A stretch of DNA of 64,000 bases from Amoebophrya sp. A120 (taxonomy: Eukaryota; Sar; Dinophyceae; Syndiniales; Amoebophryaceae): the NCBI GenBank assembly GCA_905178155.1, contig CAJINV010000001.1:2656089-2720088 (forward strand). Direction: 5' to 3'. The position numbers were made by a program, and so were the translations under genes. This document shows, in pieces, positions 42,041-51,700 of the stretch (positions are counted from its first letter, which is position 1; every line of letters starts with the position of its first letter). The notes beneath the pieces are model-generated. The model was given only the letters and a program-made list of their open reading frames with translations, was not told where the DNA came from and ran no database searches.

Positions 42041-45000
42041 ATGATGGTCCCCTCCTCCCCCCGACAGCAGCAACCGCCGCAAAGACTGAAAGAGACATGT
42101 GAAGCTGCTTCTGCGTTGTCTTCCGGGCCCGCGACGAAGCGTCGGAAGCTCGAAACGACCTTAGCGTTTCCTGCGCTATCCAGGGCAAATCCGAAAATTT
42201 CGAATTCGATTGTCTTGGGCGAGGAAAAGTTGGATCAGCAAACGCGTTCGCAGGTGGCGTCCAGTGAATCGCCGGCAAATGTAACATCAAACGGAGCAGC
42301 TGTTTCACCATCACAGCTCGATGCGTATCTCCAGCAGCCGGTCACGCGTGTGCATTTTCTGTCACCGGAAACTGAGAAGGAGCTGCAGAGTCTCGTTGCC
42401 AAGTACCGGCCGAAGTCGGTAGTGCCCGATGCGACCGACCCCTTGCTTGAAGACCCGGGATTTCCCGAAGGATTGCGAAACACCCTTCAGAAATTCAATT
42501 GGACCATCGAGAAGCGGCTTGGCATTGGGGGATTCGGATCCGTGTACCGCTGTTTCGAGACCACGGATAAAAACACTTCTAGCAAAGTGCGGTGGACCAG
42601 GACCAGGAGGCACTTTGCGATAAAGGTGGGCAAACTCCTGCATCTCCGACAAGGGCCAGCGCCAGGGCAGCACAAAAAAAATGCGAAGAAAGTTGCGACG
42701 CCGATTCCACCCATCGCCGCTGCCGCGAGAAGGCGGCTGGAGGATTTCCCTTTGCGGGAAGAGCGGGAAATTTTGCAAAAAATAGGGGAGAGGTTTGGCT
42801 CGCACGTCCGCAACATCGTCCAAATCGCGGAAAAGGCGGTCGCTTTCGGCAACGGCGACACCGCGGACCGGCCGGATTTTTTCATCATGCCACTGTGCGA
42901 GTATGAGGTCGGCCACTTGCGGCTGTTGCTGCGGCGCTTTTCCGTCCCGCTGACAACCTGGCTTGGGTCGCAGGTTTTGCGCGCCCTGGACCACGTGCAT
43001 CGGTCCGATTTTGTGCACGGCGATGTGAAACCGGAAAATCTCTTGTTGAAACTGAACGAAAATCGGGTGCTGTACGTGGTTTTGGCCGATTTTGGGATGA
43101 CAAGTGCCCACGACCCGGAGCGGGCGAGGAAGAGAGACGGGGATCATGGGAAAAATAAAGCACCTGTGATCAGTGCTGCATCAGGTTCATCAAACGATGT
43201 TCTTCGAGATCATGCAGGAGATGGAGATCATGCTGACGCCGTTCCCGCGGCTGACTCTAGTCCAGTCGTGTCGGAGCAACGTGCAGAAACGCCCCGGATA
43301 AGGAGAAGTCCCGCGTCGACAAGCAGCGCAGAAGACCACCCCCAATCGCTTGTCGGAAGTGGAAGCAGGTCTAATCCCGTGAAGAATGCTCCTGTAGGGT
43401 TTCGTGGCACGGTGAACTATTCCTCAATCGACGTGCTTGGTATCAAGCCCGCGACAGTGGTCGACGACATTTTCGGGCTTTTTTACGTCCTGCTTGAGTG
43501 CATTTGGGGCGCGCTGCCGTGGTTCCGGCAGCGAGATCAGGAGCCGTTGAAAAGAGTCCAGGCGAGGAAGAGAAAATTGGACCTGCACAAAGAACTCTGC
43601 AAGATTGGAATAACAAGAACAACGTCCGGGGCAGCTGGAAATCCAGGGAATCCGGCCCAGCGGCAGCAGCTGGATCCCGATCCAGTTCCACCCGCAGTGT
43701 TTCAATTTCCGCAATGCGAAGTACGCCAGAATAAATCCACGGGAGCCCACTACGAGGATTTGCTGTATCAGGACGTCGAGAAAACGCCCACCGCGTCTGG
43801 GCGCAATTTGCAGCCGTACTCTGTGACGACCCGTCAGTGGGCGGAGAGCGTGCCGAACAATTTGCTGAGAGTCTATCTGCAAGCCTGCAAAGACAGAGTG
43901 GTCTTCTGGGACCCGGGGCAAGAAGAGCCCAAGGACTTTCCGGTTAATGAGCGGGGTTTGGATGTTGAGCAGCTTCAGGCCGGAAAAGAACCAGAGGCTG
44001 TGGTGGGTACGGCAGATGTTTATTTCGATCGTGTCGCAGAGGAAGGGGCAGCCCGTGAAGGGGCCAGCGGACAGCCGGAAGAAGACGATTTTCTCGCTGC
44101 GTTGTTTGACACCACAAACAGGGACCGCTCGCTGGAAGAGATTCTAGCCTCTTCAAACGTGCAGCCAGAAACGGGAAAAAAACTCGAGGAGCATCAACTC
44201 GTCGAGGACACCGGCATCGTAAAAGAAGAACCGCGTGAAGAGCAGGAACGTACGGGGAAAGAAGAAATTAAAGATCTCGAGGACGGAAGGAAGCAGGACG
44301 TTGTAGCACCATCTTCGGTAATTGTTTCGTCCGATGATTCCGAATCGAAAGTGCCGCATTCTGGCTATCTCGACATGCGGGCGTACCGCGAGCTGATGCG
44401 CGAAGGCGTTTTTGAAAGCGATCTGGTCGTAAGTGCCTGGGTGCAGGACTTCGAGGACGGGCGGGCCATTCGCAAGATTGCCGAGCCCCACTGCAGTAGG
44501 TGTACATTGCAGGAAGCGGGAAGGGGTAATCTGGTACGACCTTTCGGGGAGAGAAAGCCGGGAAGTTGTCAGGAAGATAATTCAGAGAATGGTAGGGAAT
44601 ACTATCTCTACCTCGACCCTATCCCACCCGCTCACCAGCTGTGCTACACCGCGAAAGGCGCACCGCTGTGCCTCCTCGAGTACCAGCGCGAAGTGGATCG
44701 TCTCTATTTCGAGCGCAGTTTGTTCACAAGATATCTGTCGCCTCGCACTGGGCTAACGTCCTACAACCTCCGGCCGGCGAGCTACATCGCAGCGCGCGGG
44801 AATAGTTGTGACCTGCGGATTTCTACTGTTATAACCACTCGAAGAAGCAACAGAGGCAGCGGGAGCAACATCAATAAAGATGGCGCTAGCAATAATTCGC
44901 CCTGGACGTCGTCGGTAGAGGAGTACGAGAATGAGACCGACTTCCGTCTGAACACCGTTGAGGCACAATACTTCCGCCTGGACCTGGAATTTCGCGGGCT

Positions 45001-46654
45001 GTTCCTCCAGAGAACGGCTAGCAAGATGCGATCTTCGTGCAGCTTCAAGGACGTGGACGCGAGGCGAAGAAAGGTAGAGGAACATGCGGCTGCGAAAATT
45101 TCATCTGTTTGTAGTGGAGCGACAAAGCATCTTTCCGTCCGGGAGTTGCTGCTGCAGAAATTTGACATTTATTCCTGTTCATCTACTCAAGAAAGTGAAA
45201 TTAACACCAACGCAACTACATCTGCCCTTTCCCCAGACCCAGACCCTACAGGAGAAGACACAAAAAGCCGCAAAAAAGCCGCCGGGAATTTATTTTCTGG
45301 CAACACCAGCGGAAATTATAGCAGCGAGAACTTTTTCAGTCCAAACGCCAAAAAGTCATCGTCAAGGGCGTCAGAGAAGAACGTCGCGACTTTTTTGGCT
45401 TCGCGGCGGAGTCCCGATATTGTCGCGGGTGTAGGACTGGACAACTTGCCAGATTCCGGTTCGCGCGGACAGCGCAACGTTGTGCCCGCGCATCTCGGGG
45501 GTATCAACCTCGCTTCCCGCACGTTTTGGGCGCAGGGCGGTAATGGTGGTCACGAGGGTAGAAGCACTTCTGCACTGCAGAATGTCGTCGCTTTCGCGCT
45601 CGGTGATGCAGAATCCGACAAAAGGCGAGATTTGTTGTTGGACAGCTGGTTCGAAGAGTATGAAGTAAACTACTGGACGGCCTTGCACGAACTTGTGTCT
45701 GAATTGGCCTTCCTGAAAGAAGAAGAAGATGAAGGTGCCACTGGAGCGGCTTCTGGAAGTGGGTCATTCGCGGCCTATTGCAGGGCGGGACTACAACTAG
45801 CAGCAGAAGTCGACCACAAAACCCTGGTGTCCGATCAACGCGCAGAGGAGCGGCGGTGGTTGTTATCGCGCATTCGGGCGGAACTCCTGGACGACGGTTG
45901 GCGGGCAACACAGTGCTTGAATGCGTTCGTTTGGTGCTTCGGTCCACGTGGTCGACGAGATAAAACGGAGTGCGAACAAGAGGAGGAACTTCTTCTCACC
46001 GCTGCAGCAGAGAAAACGATAAGGGACCGCATCGAAAACATCACTAAGCAGCGCCGATGCGATTTCGGAAATCGGGACGGCGCCTATGCGTCACACGGAC
46101 CAGCACGGCAGCGAATGCTGGAGGAGCGGCTACAGGAGTACTGCGAGTTTGTGTTGCTGCTTTGCAAGCGCACAAATGGGACGAGTGCCGGAGCTCCATC
46201 AGGGTCAGATGCGAAATTGCGACGCGATCTTCCGAAATTCGCCGAACGAACCATCGATTTTTCCGGGTGCAGCACAGATTTTCGTTGTAGCAGAACGGCA
46301 GACGCGAACCTCTTGAGCAACGCCTTGCGCAGTGACTACCTTCCACCAATCCATTGTGTAAGGAATAGCCTAGGATGCTACAGCTCTCGAAGCAAAAAGG
46401 CCAGACTTGAGCAGAGCATTGCTTCACGATCAGTGTTGCATCACGATGATCATAGCGAGGACATTCAGGATTTGCTTTCATCTGAGAAGCTGCGCAAGTG
46501 CTTGCTGGATGGCCAAACGTCAGATCAGACACCACATCTCGCAGACCTAAGGATCATAGATGTTTGTCGATCTGTCTTGGCGGGTGACACATATGACAAT
46601 CCGAACACTTCTCTAATACGCACCAAAGCAAACGAAAGCCAAATCCGTTTGTAG
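42041..46654 (+). CDS. CK1/TTBK-like protein kinase with long C-terminal extension, 1,537 aa
   Basis: One uninterrupted exon. The kinase domain lies at about residues 148-510: glycine loop RLGIGGFGSVYR (158-168), catalytic Lys in HFAIKVGK (about 194), catalytic loop HGDVKPENLLL (about 326), LADFGM (about 349) and GFRGTVNYSSIDVL (about 452). The last motif and DDIFGLFYVLLE with GALPWF are typical of the CK1 group, especially tau-tubulin kinases. The loop has Gly where most kinases have Arg (HRD), as in VRKs. About 100 Ser-rich residues separate DFG from the RGT motif, an expanded activation segment. The roughly 1,000-residue tail has acidic stretches and well-conserved-looking blocks (YLDMRAYRELMREGVFES; LDPIPPAHQLCYTAKGAP) that I do not recognise. 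Lys, Asp and Asn are in place, so it should be active. Confidence 0.88.
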   Translation: MMVPSSPRQQQPPQRLKETCEAASALSSGPATKRRKLETTLAFPALSRANPKISNSIVLGEEKLDQQTRSQVASSESPANVTSNGAAVSPSQLDAYLQQPVTRVHFLSPETEKELQSLVAKYRPKSVVPDATDPLLEDPGFPEGLRNTLQKFNWTIEKRLGIGGFGSVYRCFETTDKNTSSKVRWTRTRRHFAIKVGKLLHLRQGPAPGQHKKNAKKVATPIPPIAAAARRRLEDFPLREEREILQKIGERFGSHVRNIVQIAEKAVAFGNGDTADRPDFFIMPLCEYEVGHLRLLLRRFSVPLTTWLGSQVLRALDHVHRSDFVHGDVKPENLLLKLNENRVLYVVLADFGMTSAHDPERARKRDGDHGKNKAPVISAASGSSNDVLRDHAGDGDHADAVPAADSSPVVSEQRAETPRIRRSPASTSSAEDHPQSLVGSGSRSNPVKNAPVGFRGTVNYSSIDVLGIKPATVVDDIFGLFYVLLECIWGALPWFRQRDQEPLKRVQARKRKLDLHKELCKIGITRTTSGAAGNPGNPAQRQQLDPDPVPPAVFQFPQCEVRQNKSTGAHYEDLLYQDVEKTPTASGRNLQPYSVTTRQWAESVPNNLLRVYLQACKDRVVFWDPGQEEPKDFPVNERGLDVEQLQAGKEPEAVVGTADVYFDRVAEEGAAREGASGQPEEDDFLAALFDTTNRDRSLEEILASSNVQPETGKKLEEHQLVEDTGIVKEEPREEQERTGKEEIKDLEDGRKQDVVAPSSVIVSSDDSESKVPHSGYLDMRAYRELMREGVFESDLVVSAWVQDFEDGRAIRKIAEPHCSRCTLQEAGRGNLVRPFGERKPGSCQEDNSENGREYYLYLDPIPPAHQLCYTAKGAPLCLLEYQREVDRLYFERSLFTRYLSPRTGLTSYNLRPASYIAARGNSCDLRISTVITTRRSNRGSGSNINKDGASNNSPWTSSVEEYENETDFRLNTVEAQYFRLDLEFRGLFLQRTASKMRSSCSFKDVDARRRKVEEHAAAKISSVCSGATKHLSVRELLLQKFDIYSCSSTQESEINTNATTSALSPDPDPTGEDTKSRKKAAGNLFSGNTSGNYSSENFFSPNAKKSSSRASEKNVATFLASRRSPDIVAGVGLDNLPDSGSRGQRNVVPAHLGGINLASRTFWAQGGNGGHEGRSTSALQNVVAFALGDAESDKRRDLLLDSWFEEYEVNYWTALHELVSELAFLKEEEDEGATGAASGSGSFAAYCRAGLQLAAEVDHKTLVSDQRAEERRWLLSRIRAELLDDGWRATQCLNAFVWCFGPRGRRDKTECEQEEELLLTAAAEKTIRDRIENITKQRRCDFGNRDGAYASHGPARQRMLEERLQEYCEFVLLLCKRTNGTSAGAPSGSDAKLRRDLPKFAERTIDFSGCSTDFRCSRTADANLLSNALRSDYLPPIHCVRNSLGCYSSRSKKARLEQSIASRSVLHHDDHSEDIQDLLSSEKLRKCLLDGQTSDQTPHLADLRIIDVCRSVLAGDTYDNPNTSLIRTKANESQIRL

Positions 46655-46842
46655 GAGAGTCATCTCGATGTTGCCATGCAACGACACGTGCGCGGCGCGC
46701 ACGCCATGCTAGTGCTATTTTCTTGTTCTGGTCTTGTTCCCATTGCAAAGACAGCTACGGAGGAGGCGGCGCTCTGAGTGAATTACTTACTTATTGCCTG
46801 AAGGCCACAGTTCTTTGGTATAGTGTGATAGATGTACGTTGG

Positions 46843-48219
46843 ATGAAGTTACACTTACAGTCAGATACAGGTTTGATTTGTGGACCCGAGACGAGGATGG
46901 AGACTGTTCTTGCAAGCTTGGCCCCGTGGCGCTCTGCGCTTGTGCACTTAGTGAAAGTTTGTTTCGAAATTCTGCTAGAGTTTCTGCCAAAATATGGCGA
47001 TGGAACAAGCACAGAGGCGCAACCAGCAGGAACTGCGCGCTCGGTGAATGGGTGGTCAGCTGTGCCAGCAAAGAACGGCAATACGGACTCCTCATCCTGT
47101 CCTCCGCCGAGAGAGCCTGCTGGAGTGCTAACGACCAGCATGGTGGAGACGAGTGGTCAAAAGGCAAGAGCAGACTCGACCAGTGCCGTGGATCTGACAA
47201 ATCCGGCACTTACAAAAAACCCCGACCACATCGCCTACTGGCTGAGCCGAGGGCATGGTGCGATGCCCGCCCCTTACGTAGTCGCCGCCGAGCGAGCGCG
47301 TCTCGCCGCAGAAAAGAAAGCGGCTTCTACCGGTGCTTCCTCAGGAGCCAACCGGGCTGCGCAGCTGAACCCAGCCCACGAACTCTACTGGAAGGCGCGC
47401 GGAAGGAAGGGAATTCCGTCTGCTGAGGAGGTCGAAGCTGAGATCCGCAAGATTTCTGAAAAGCGAAAGCTTCGCGGTCCGGGCGGAAACAAAGGAGACC
47501 AGCTGAACCCGCAACACGATACCTACTGGGAAACACGGGCAGCGCGCAGGCCATCGCAAGAGGACATTGAGGAGCTAGTGAACCAAAACCAAGCTGATCG
47601 TGCAGTGCACACGCAGGCGTGTCAGGTCGCGGCGCGCACTGCGGAGGAAAAGAAGGCGATCGGGCGCGACACCGATAGAATTGTGAAAATTTTACAGCGT
47701 ATTGTTCCGAAATGCGAGGTCCGCAAGGCAGGGTCGCAATCCAAGGGCACCAATGTGCGTGGAAGCGACTTGGACTTGCGAGTCACGGTCCCGGAAAAAG
47801 TTTCGGAGGTGGGGATCACGTCTGCACAGTGGGAGAAGCTTGTGGGAGAGTTGGAGAGTGCGGAGTTTTCAGTCGAAATCGGGAAAAAGGTGCTCAAGAT
47901 CACCAATGCTGCGTGTGACATCGAAATTGTCCCGAACCGCGCGGAGCACATTCCTGATGGAGTAGGCTGGAAGCAGCGTCTGGTGAACCCCAATCAGTTC
48001 AAGAATAATCCGAAAGCGCAAGCTGCAGTGCGCGTTCTGAAAGACGAGGGGGCGGGGGAAAAATTCAGAATGAAGAGCTACGAAATCGAAAAGCACGTCA
48101 TCCGCTTACAGCAAGCGAACCCCAAGGCGTCTTCCGCGGAGTTGGTCCGGCTGTTTTACGAGGGGAGCGGGTCGTCTGCCGCTTCTGCGGCATCCCTGTC
48201 CGCCTCAGCATCAGGGTGA
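46843..48219 (+). CDS. nucleotidyltransferase-fold protein with three NPxHxxYW repeats, 458 aa
   Basis: Single exon. ATG 46843 is first in frame; ATG 46899 has the better context (AGG ATG G). Residues about 125-250 hold three repeats: NPDHIAYWLSRG, NPAHELYWKARG and NPQHDTYWETRA, each followed by a Pro and a helix, 46-50 residues apart. Next comes a polymerase-beta-type NTase core: AGSQSKGTNVRGSDLDLRV supplies the Gly-Ser and the metal-binding pair Asp309/Asp311, and ACDIEIVPN supplies Asp359 (with Glu361). Downstream, VRVLKDEG and FRMKSYEIEKHVIR resemble the helical second domain of OAS/CD-NTase and poly(A)-polymerase-type enzymes. These enzymes transfer nucleotides to RNA, protein or other nucleotides; the product here cannot be told. 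All three acids are present, so activity is likely. I do not recognise the repeats. Confidence 0.75.
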   Translation: MKLHLQSDTGLICGPETRMETVLASLAPWRSALVHLVKVCFEILLEFLPKYGDGTSTEAQPAGTARSVNGWSAVPAKNGNTDSSSCPPPREPAGVLTTSMVETSGQKARADSTSAVDLTNPALTKNPDHIAYWLSRGHGAMPAPYVVAAERARLAAEKKAASTGASSGANRAAQLNPAHELYWKARGRKGIPSAEEVEAEIRKISEKRKLRGPGGNKGDQLNPQHDTYWETRAARRPSQEDIEELVNQNQADRAVHTQACQVAARTAEEKKAIGRDTDRIVKILQRIVPKCEVRKAGSQSKGTNVRGSDLDLRVTVPEKVSEVGITSAQWEKLVGELESAEFSVEIGKKVLKITNAACDIEIVPNRAEHIPDGVGWKQRLVNPNQFKNNPKAQAAVRVLKDEGAGEKFRMKSYEIEKHVIRLQQANPKASSAELVRLFYEGSGSSAASAASLSASASG

Positions 48220-48795
48220 GTAAGTAGCAGGTAGATGTGTGGTACGTGCCTCCTTTTATCTATCATGTACAATCCTTAAGGGCAGCGACACTGGTTACTA
48301 GAATCAAAACAGCTCTATTGCGACAATTGTACGATTTTTTGCCTTTGGCTAAAACGAATCTGAGTAACAAATATGCGAGCATATTGGCGCATCTATCCGA
48401 TCGACCTTACAATCGTCCTGTATCTCGTCAGATCATGGACTGTGATTGTTTTTCGCATTCTTCAGTTTGTTGGGTTCCACACATGAGCGCACTCTTCTTG
48501 TCACTGAGCAGACTCTCAAATCGACACAAGAAGTGCAAGGATGGTGCAATAAATGGAGTTGTGAAAAAGTTTAAAAAGGAACAAAAGCTAACTCGTGAGA
48601 GAATTCGTGAGGGAGACAAATCATTTCATGAACTTACAAAAATTTTCCATCTCAATATAGATAAGTGTATCCTCCCTATGCGAGGAGGACACGGACTCGC
48701 GAGCAGAAAGCCGCGGTAGTCGGTACAATCACCAAGTAGACTGACACTAATTTTTCCATACATGTCAAAGTAAACCACTTGACATCAAGAAGAAG
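48220..48795. other. intergenic, about 0.58 kb
   Basis: A 160-codon frame (48237-48719) spans most of it, but its product shows no domain-like pattern and its base composition is unlike neighbouring exons. I see no supported gene. Confidence 0.4.
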
Positions 48796-51700
48796 ATGGA
48801 CGAGCTCGAGGTTGAAGAGTTTTCGGACGACTTCGAACTGGACGAGAGTCTGGAGCTGCCGAAGCCGAAAGACCTCTCCCAGCGCGAAGAGGACAAGTCC
48901 GGGTCGGAGTCGCTGCGCTTCGACGATTTCGCCGGCGGGGCGTCCCCACCTGGTGCGATCACGGACAAAACAGAGGAGGACCAACCGGGAGATGCGGTGT
49001 TCGGGCTGCAGTTGCAGTATGAAAAGGAAAAATCCCCCCTCCCCATATCAAAACGGAAATCTGTGATGCTGGATTTGCGTACACAAATCAGATTTGTATT
49101 GCAGGAAGGCATTGCGACCAGATCCCCAGGCTAGCTAGGGGCGTATGGGTCTAGTAGTTCAGCATTGCAAACGGCTGACCTTTAGGCCCAACAGCATGAC
49201 AAATCGCTTCCATAATGGGGCGGAAGCTTCTGCCCTTGTCTTCTTGCAAGACAAATGCGATTTGTGACCTCAAATCAGCAACGCAAATTCTCGGCAAGAT
49301 ACCTTTTCGATATGGGGAGGGGGGATTTTTCCTCTCAATATACAGGAAGATGACACGATTCTTGCGGACAATATGCAGGGTAAGAAGCTCGACTTCGATC
49401 CCTCACCGGTCGACGAGGACGAGGATTTTGGTGGTCGACAAGAGGAGAAAGCACCCGCGGCGAAAAAGGACGAATTTGCTGATTTTCTTGACGCGCTTTC
49501 GGACGACGACGCAAACAGCGACGACGCGGGAATTTTCGGTGTCGGAATCGTCGGAAAGGCAGCCGTCGACGCAACAGCATCTTCAAAACCTGTTTCGGAG
49601 GAGAAATCTTCAGCACAAGTAGAACTGCAGCAGTCCAAAGCCTCCTCACCCGCCGGCGAAAGAAAAAATGAGGACACGGCGGTCGTCACTCCATTGACGG
49701 CGTTGGAAGTAGATCAAGCACACGGCAGCAAGGTGGAAGAGGTTGAGGATTCGTTCCACATCCCACGGGTCAAGGAGGAAGGGAAGAAGAGCAGGAGGTT
49801 TGAGGAAGCAAAGAAGGACGACCTCACGAGCAATTCCTCCGAAACGGGGACGCTGGGGAGCAAGGGCCCCGGGCGGCGCGGGCGCAGGCAATCGGGCGGC
49901 GGCGAGCCGGAACCGGACCGCGCGAAGTTGGATTTCGATTTGGACGCTGCTTTGGGGATCGTGAAGAAGGAAGATGATGATCCGGTGAAACCTTTATTTG
50001 CGGTCGAAATAAATCAGGAAGACAAGAAGACAAAGCCGTCCACTTCCTCCCCGGTAGAGGACGAGATCATAAAGTTCGAGAGTGTTTCCGAGGAGGAAAT
50101 AGTCTCTGCGTCGAAAGTGGACGTAACTTCCGACCTTGCGAGCCGATCGAACGCCGGCGGGCTTACGCCGAAGAGCGAATCTAGCAGCAGGTTCGCCCGG
50201 GCCGCGACGAAGAGAGCCATCCCGGAAGAGGACTTGCCGCGATCGTCCGCCTCCTCCGCCTCCGGAGGCGATCGCGTGAATAAAGGCGGGCTGAACAGTG
50301 CAGAGAACAACTTCACCTCGGGGGAAACGAAATCTGTCGTCATCGGCTCCACAAGCGAGGCTGATCTCTTCACTCTCTTGCCGGCGAGTGGGACGAGCAC
50401 TGGAGTTGCTGGCACTGCGCCAGGAATCGTTCTCGGCGGACCGATCATGCGTGGGCCCATGGCGAGGGCGGCCGGGGGAGAAAAGGAAAACCAGACTTCA
50501 AGTGGTACGAAGCCTTCAGTAACGGTTCTCGGGGCGGACGACAGCGGAAGTGGCGCAAGTGCTGCGGTGGACGAGCAGAAGAAGGAACAACCACAAGCTG
50601 TTCGTGTTCCAACAATTGGTCTTCCGGAGCCCCCAGCAGTAGTTGGGTCGTCCAGTACTAACAGCAACGTGCAAATCGGATCGGTCTCCGAATCGGACCT
50701 CTACAGCCTCGGGCCGACGACCGGTGGCGATGAAAAACAGGATATCGACTTCACGTCATTGTTGAAGCAGAAGCCGAAGCGCACGTTTCAGTCTACGAAC
50801 CAGTCCAGCACGTCTATCAACAGTGAGTCGCACCCGTCGCAGCACACGAACTCGCAGCAAACCACGTCGCAGGGCACTCCTTTGTCCCCCGGCAGCGGGA
50901 AGTTCGTGGAACGGCGCGACGTATCAAATGCAAAAATGTCTGGGTCTGGAAGAGTGCATGTTTGTCATGCTTGTATGGCATGACTCGAGAATCTGTGTTG
51001 CATAGGCACGAAAACGCCCTCTTACCTGTCATGCAAAGACGTAGTTTGCCATGCGGAATACGTAAGACATGGCAGCCACAAAAATTGTCATGCGTAGCTG
51101 CGTATTGCAGTGCGTCTATCATTCACTTTTAGCATTACAAGTTTCCTCCAGACCCAGACATATTTGCAATTCATACGACGTCGGGATCAACTACATGCAG
51201 CCGTACCGGGAGGGCGGGCCCCGGGTCCATTCCCCCGGTAACCACAGTAAATTTCCCGTACACGTACACATGCGTTATGCGGTGTCTGCATGACAAAAAT
51301 TGGCTTCCATCCTAGTCTAGCATGACAAGTTTTACGCTTTAAATTTGTGAAATTTGTGATGCATCTTGTACATGTACGGGAAATTTGTATTGCATACCCG
51401 GCATGGCACCCCCACTGGTCGGGGAGAGCAGCACGGCGACCTCCAGCTTTGTTTCCTCCGAGCCCGCGCGTGTGGTCGCGGAAGAGCCGGGCATGCGACC
51501 CGCGAGGGACGAAACGAATGTTGCGAAGAACAAATCAACCAATTCCCGTGCAGCAGGAGCGCGGACGGTTGCCAGCACTGGAGGCGACGCAGTGGAAATC
51601 GCGGAGGAGATCGAAGGGGCTTCGTCAGGGGAGTCGGTGAACATTGGTGCGGGGGCACCACAGATGAACAAACCGCGGCAGAAACGGCCGGGACTTGTTG

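Noticed and set aside
48237-48719. 160-codon plus-strand frame between the NTase and the 48796 gene
   Set aside because: AT-rich, no recognisable motif, composition unlike neighbouring exons; could be chance.
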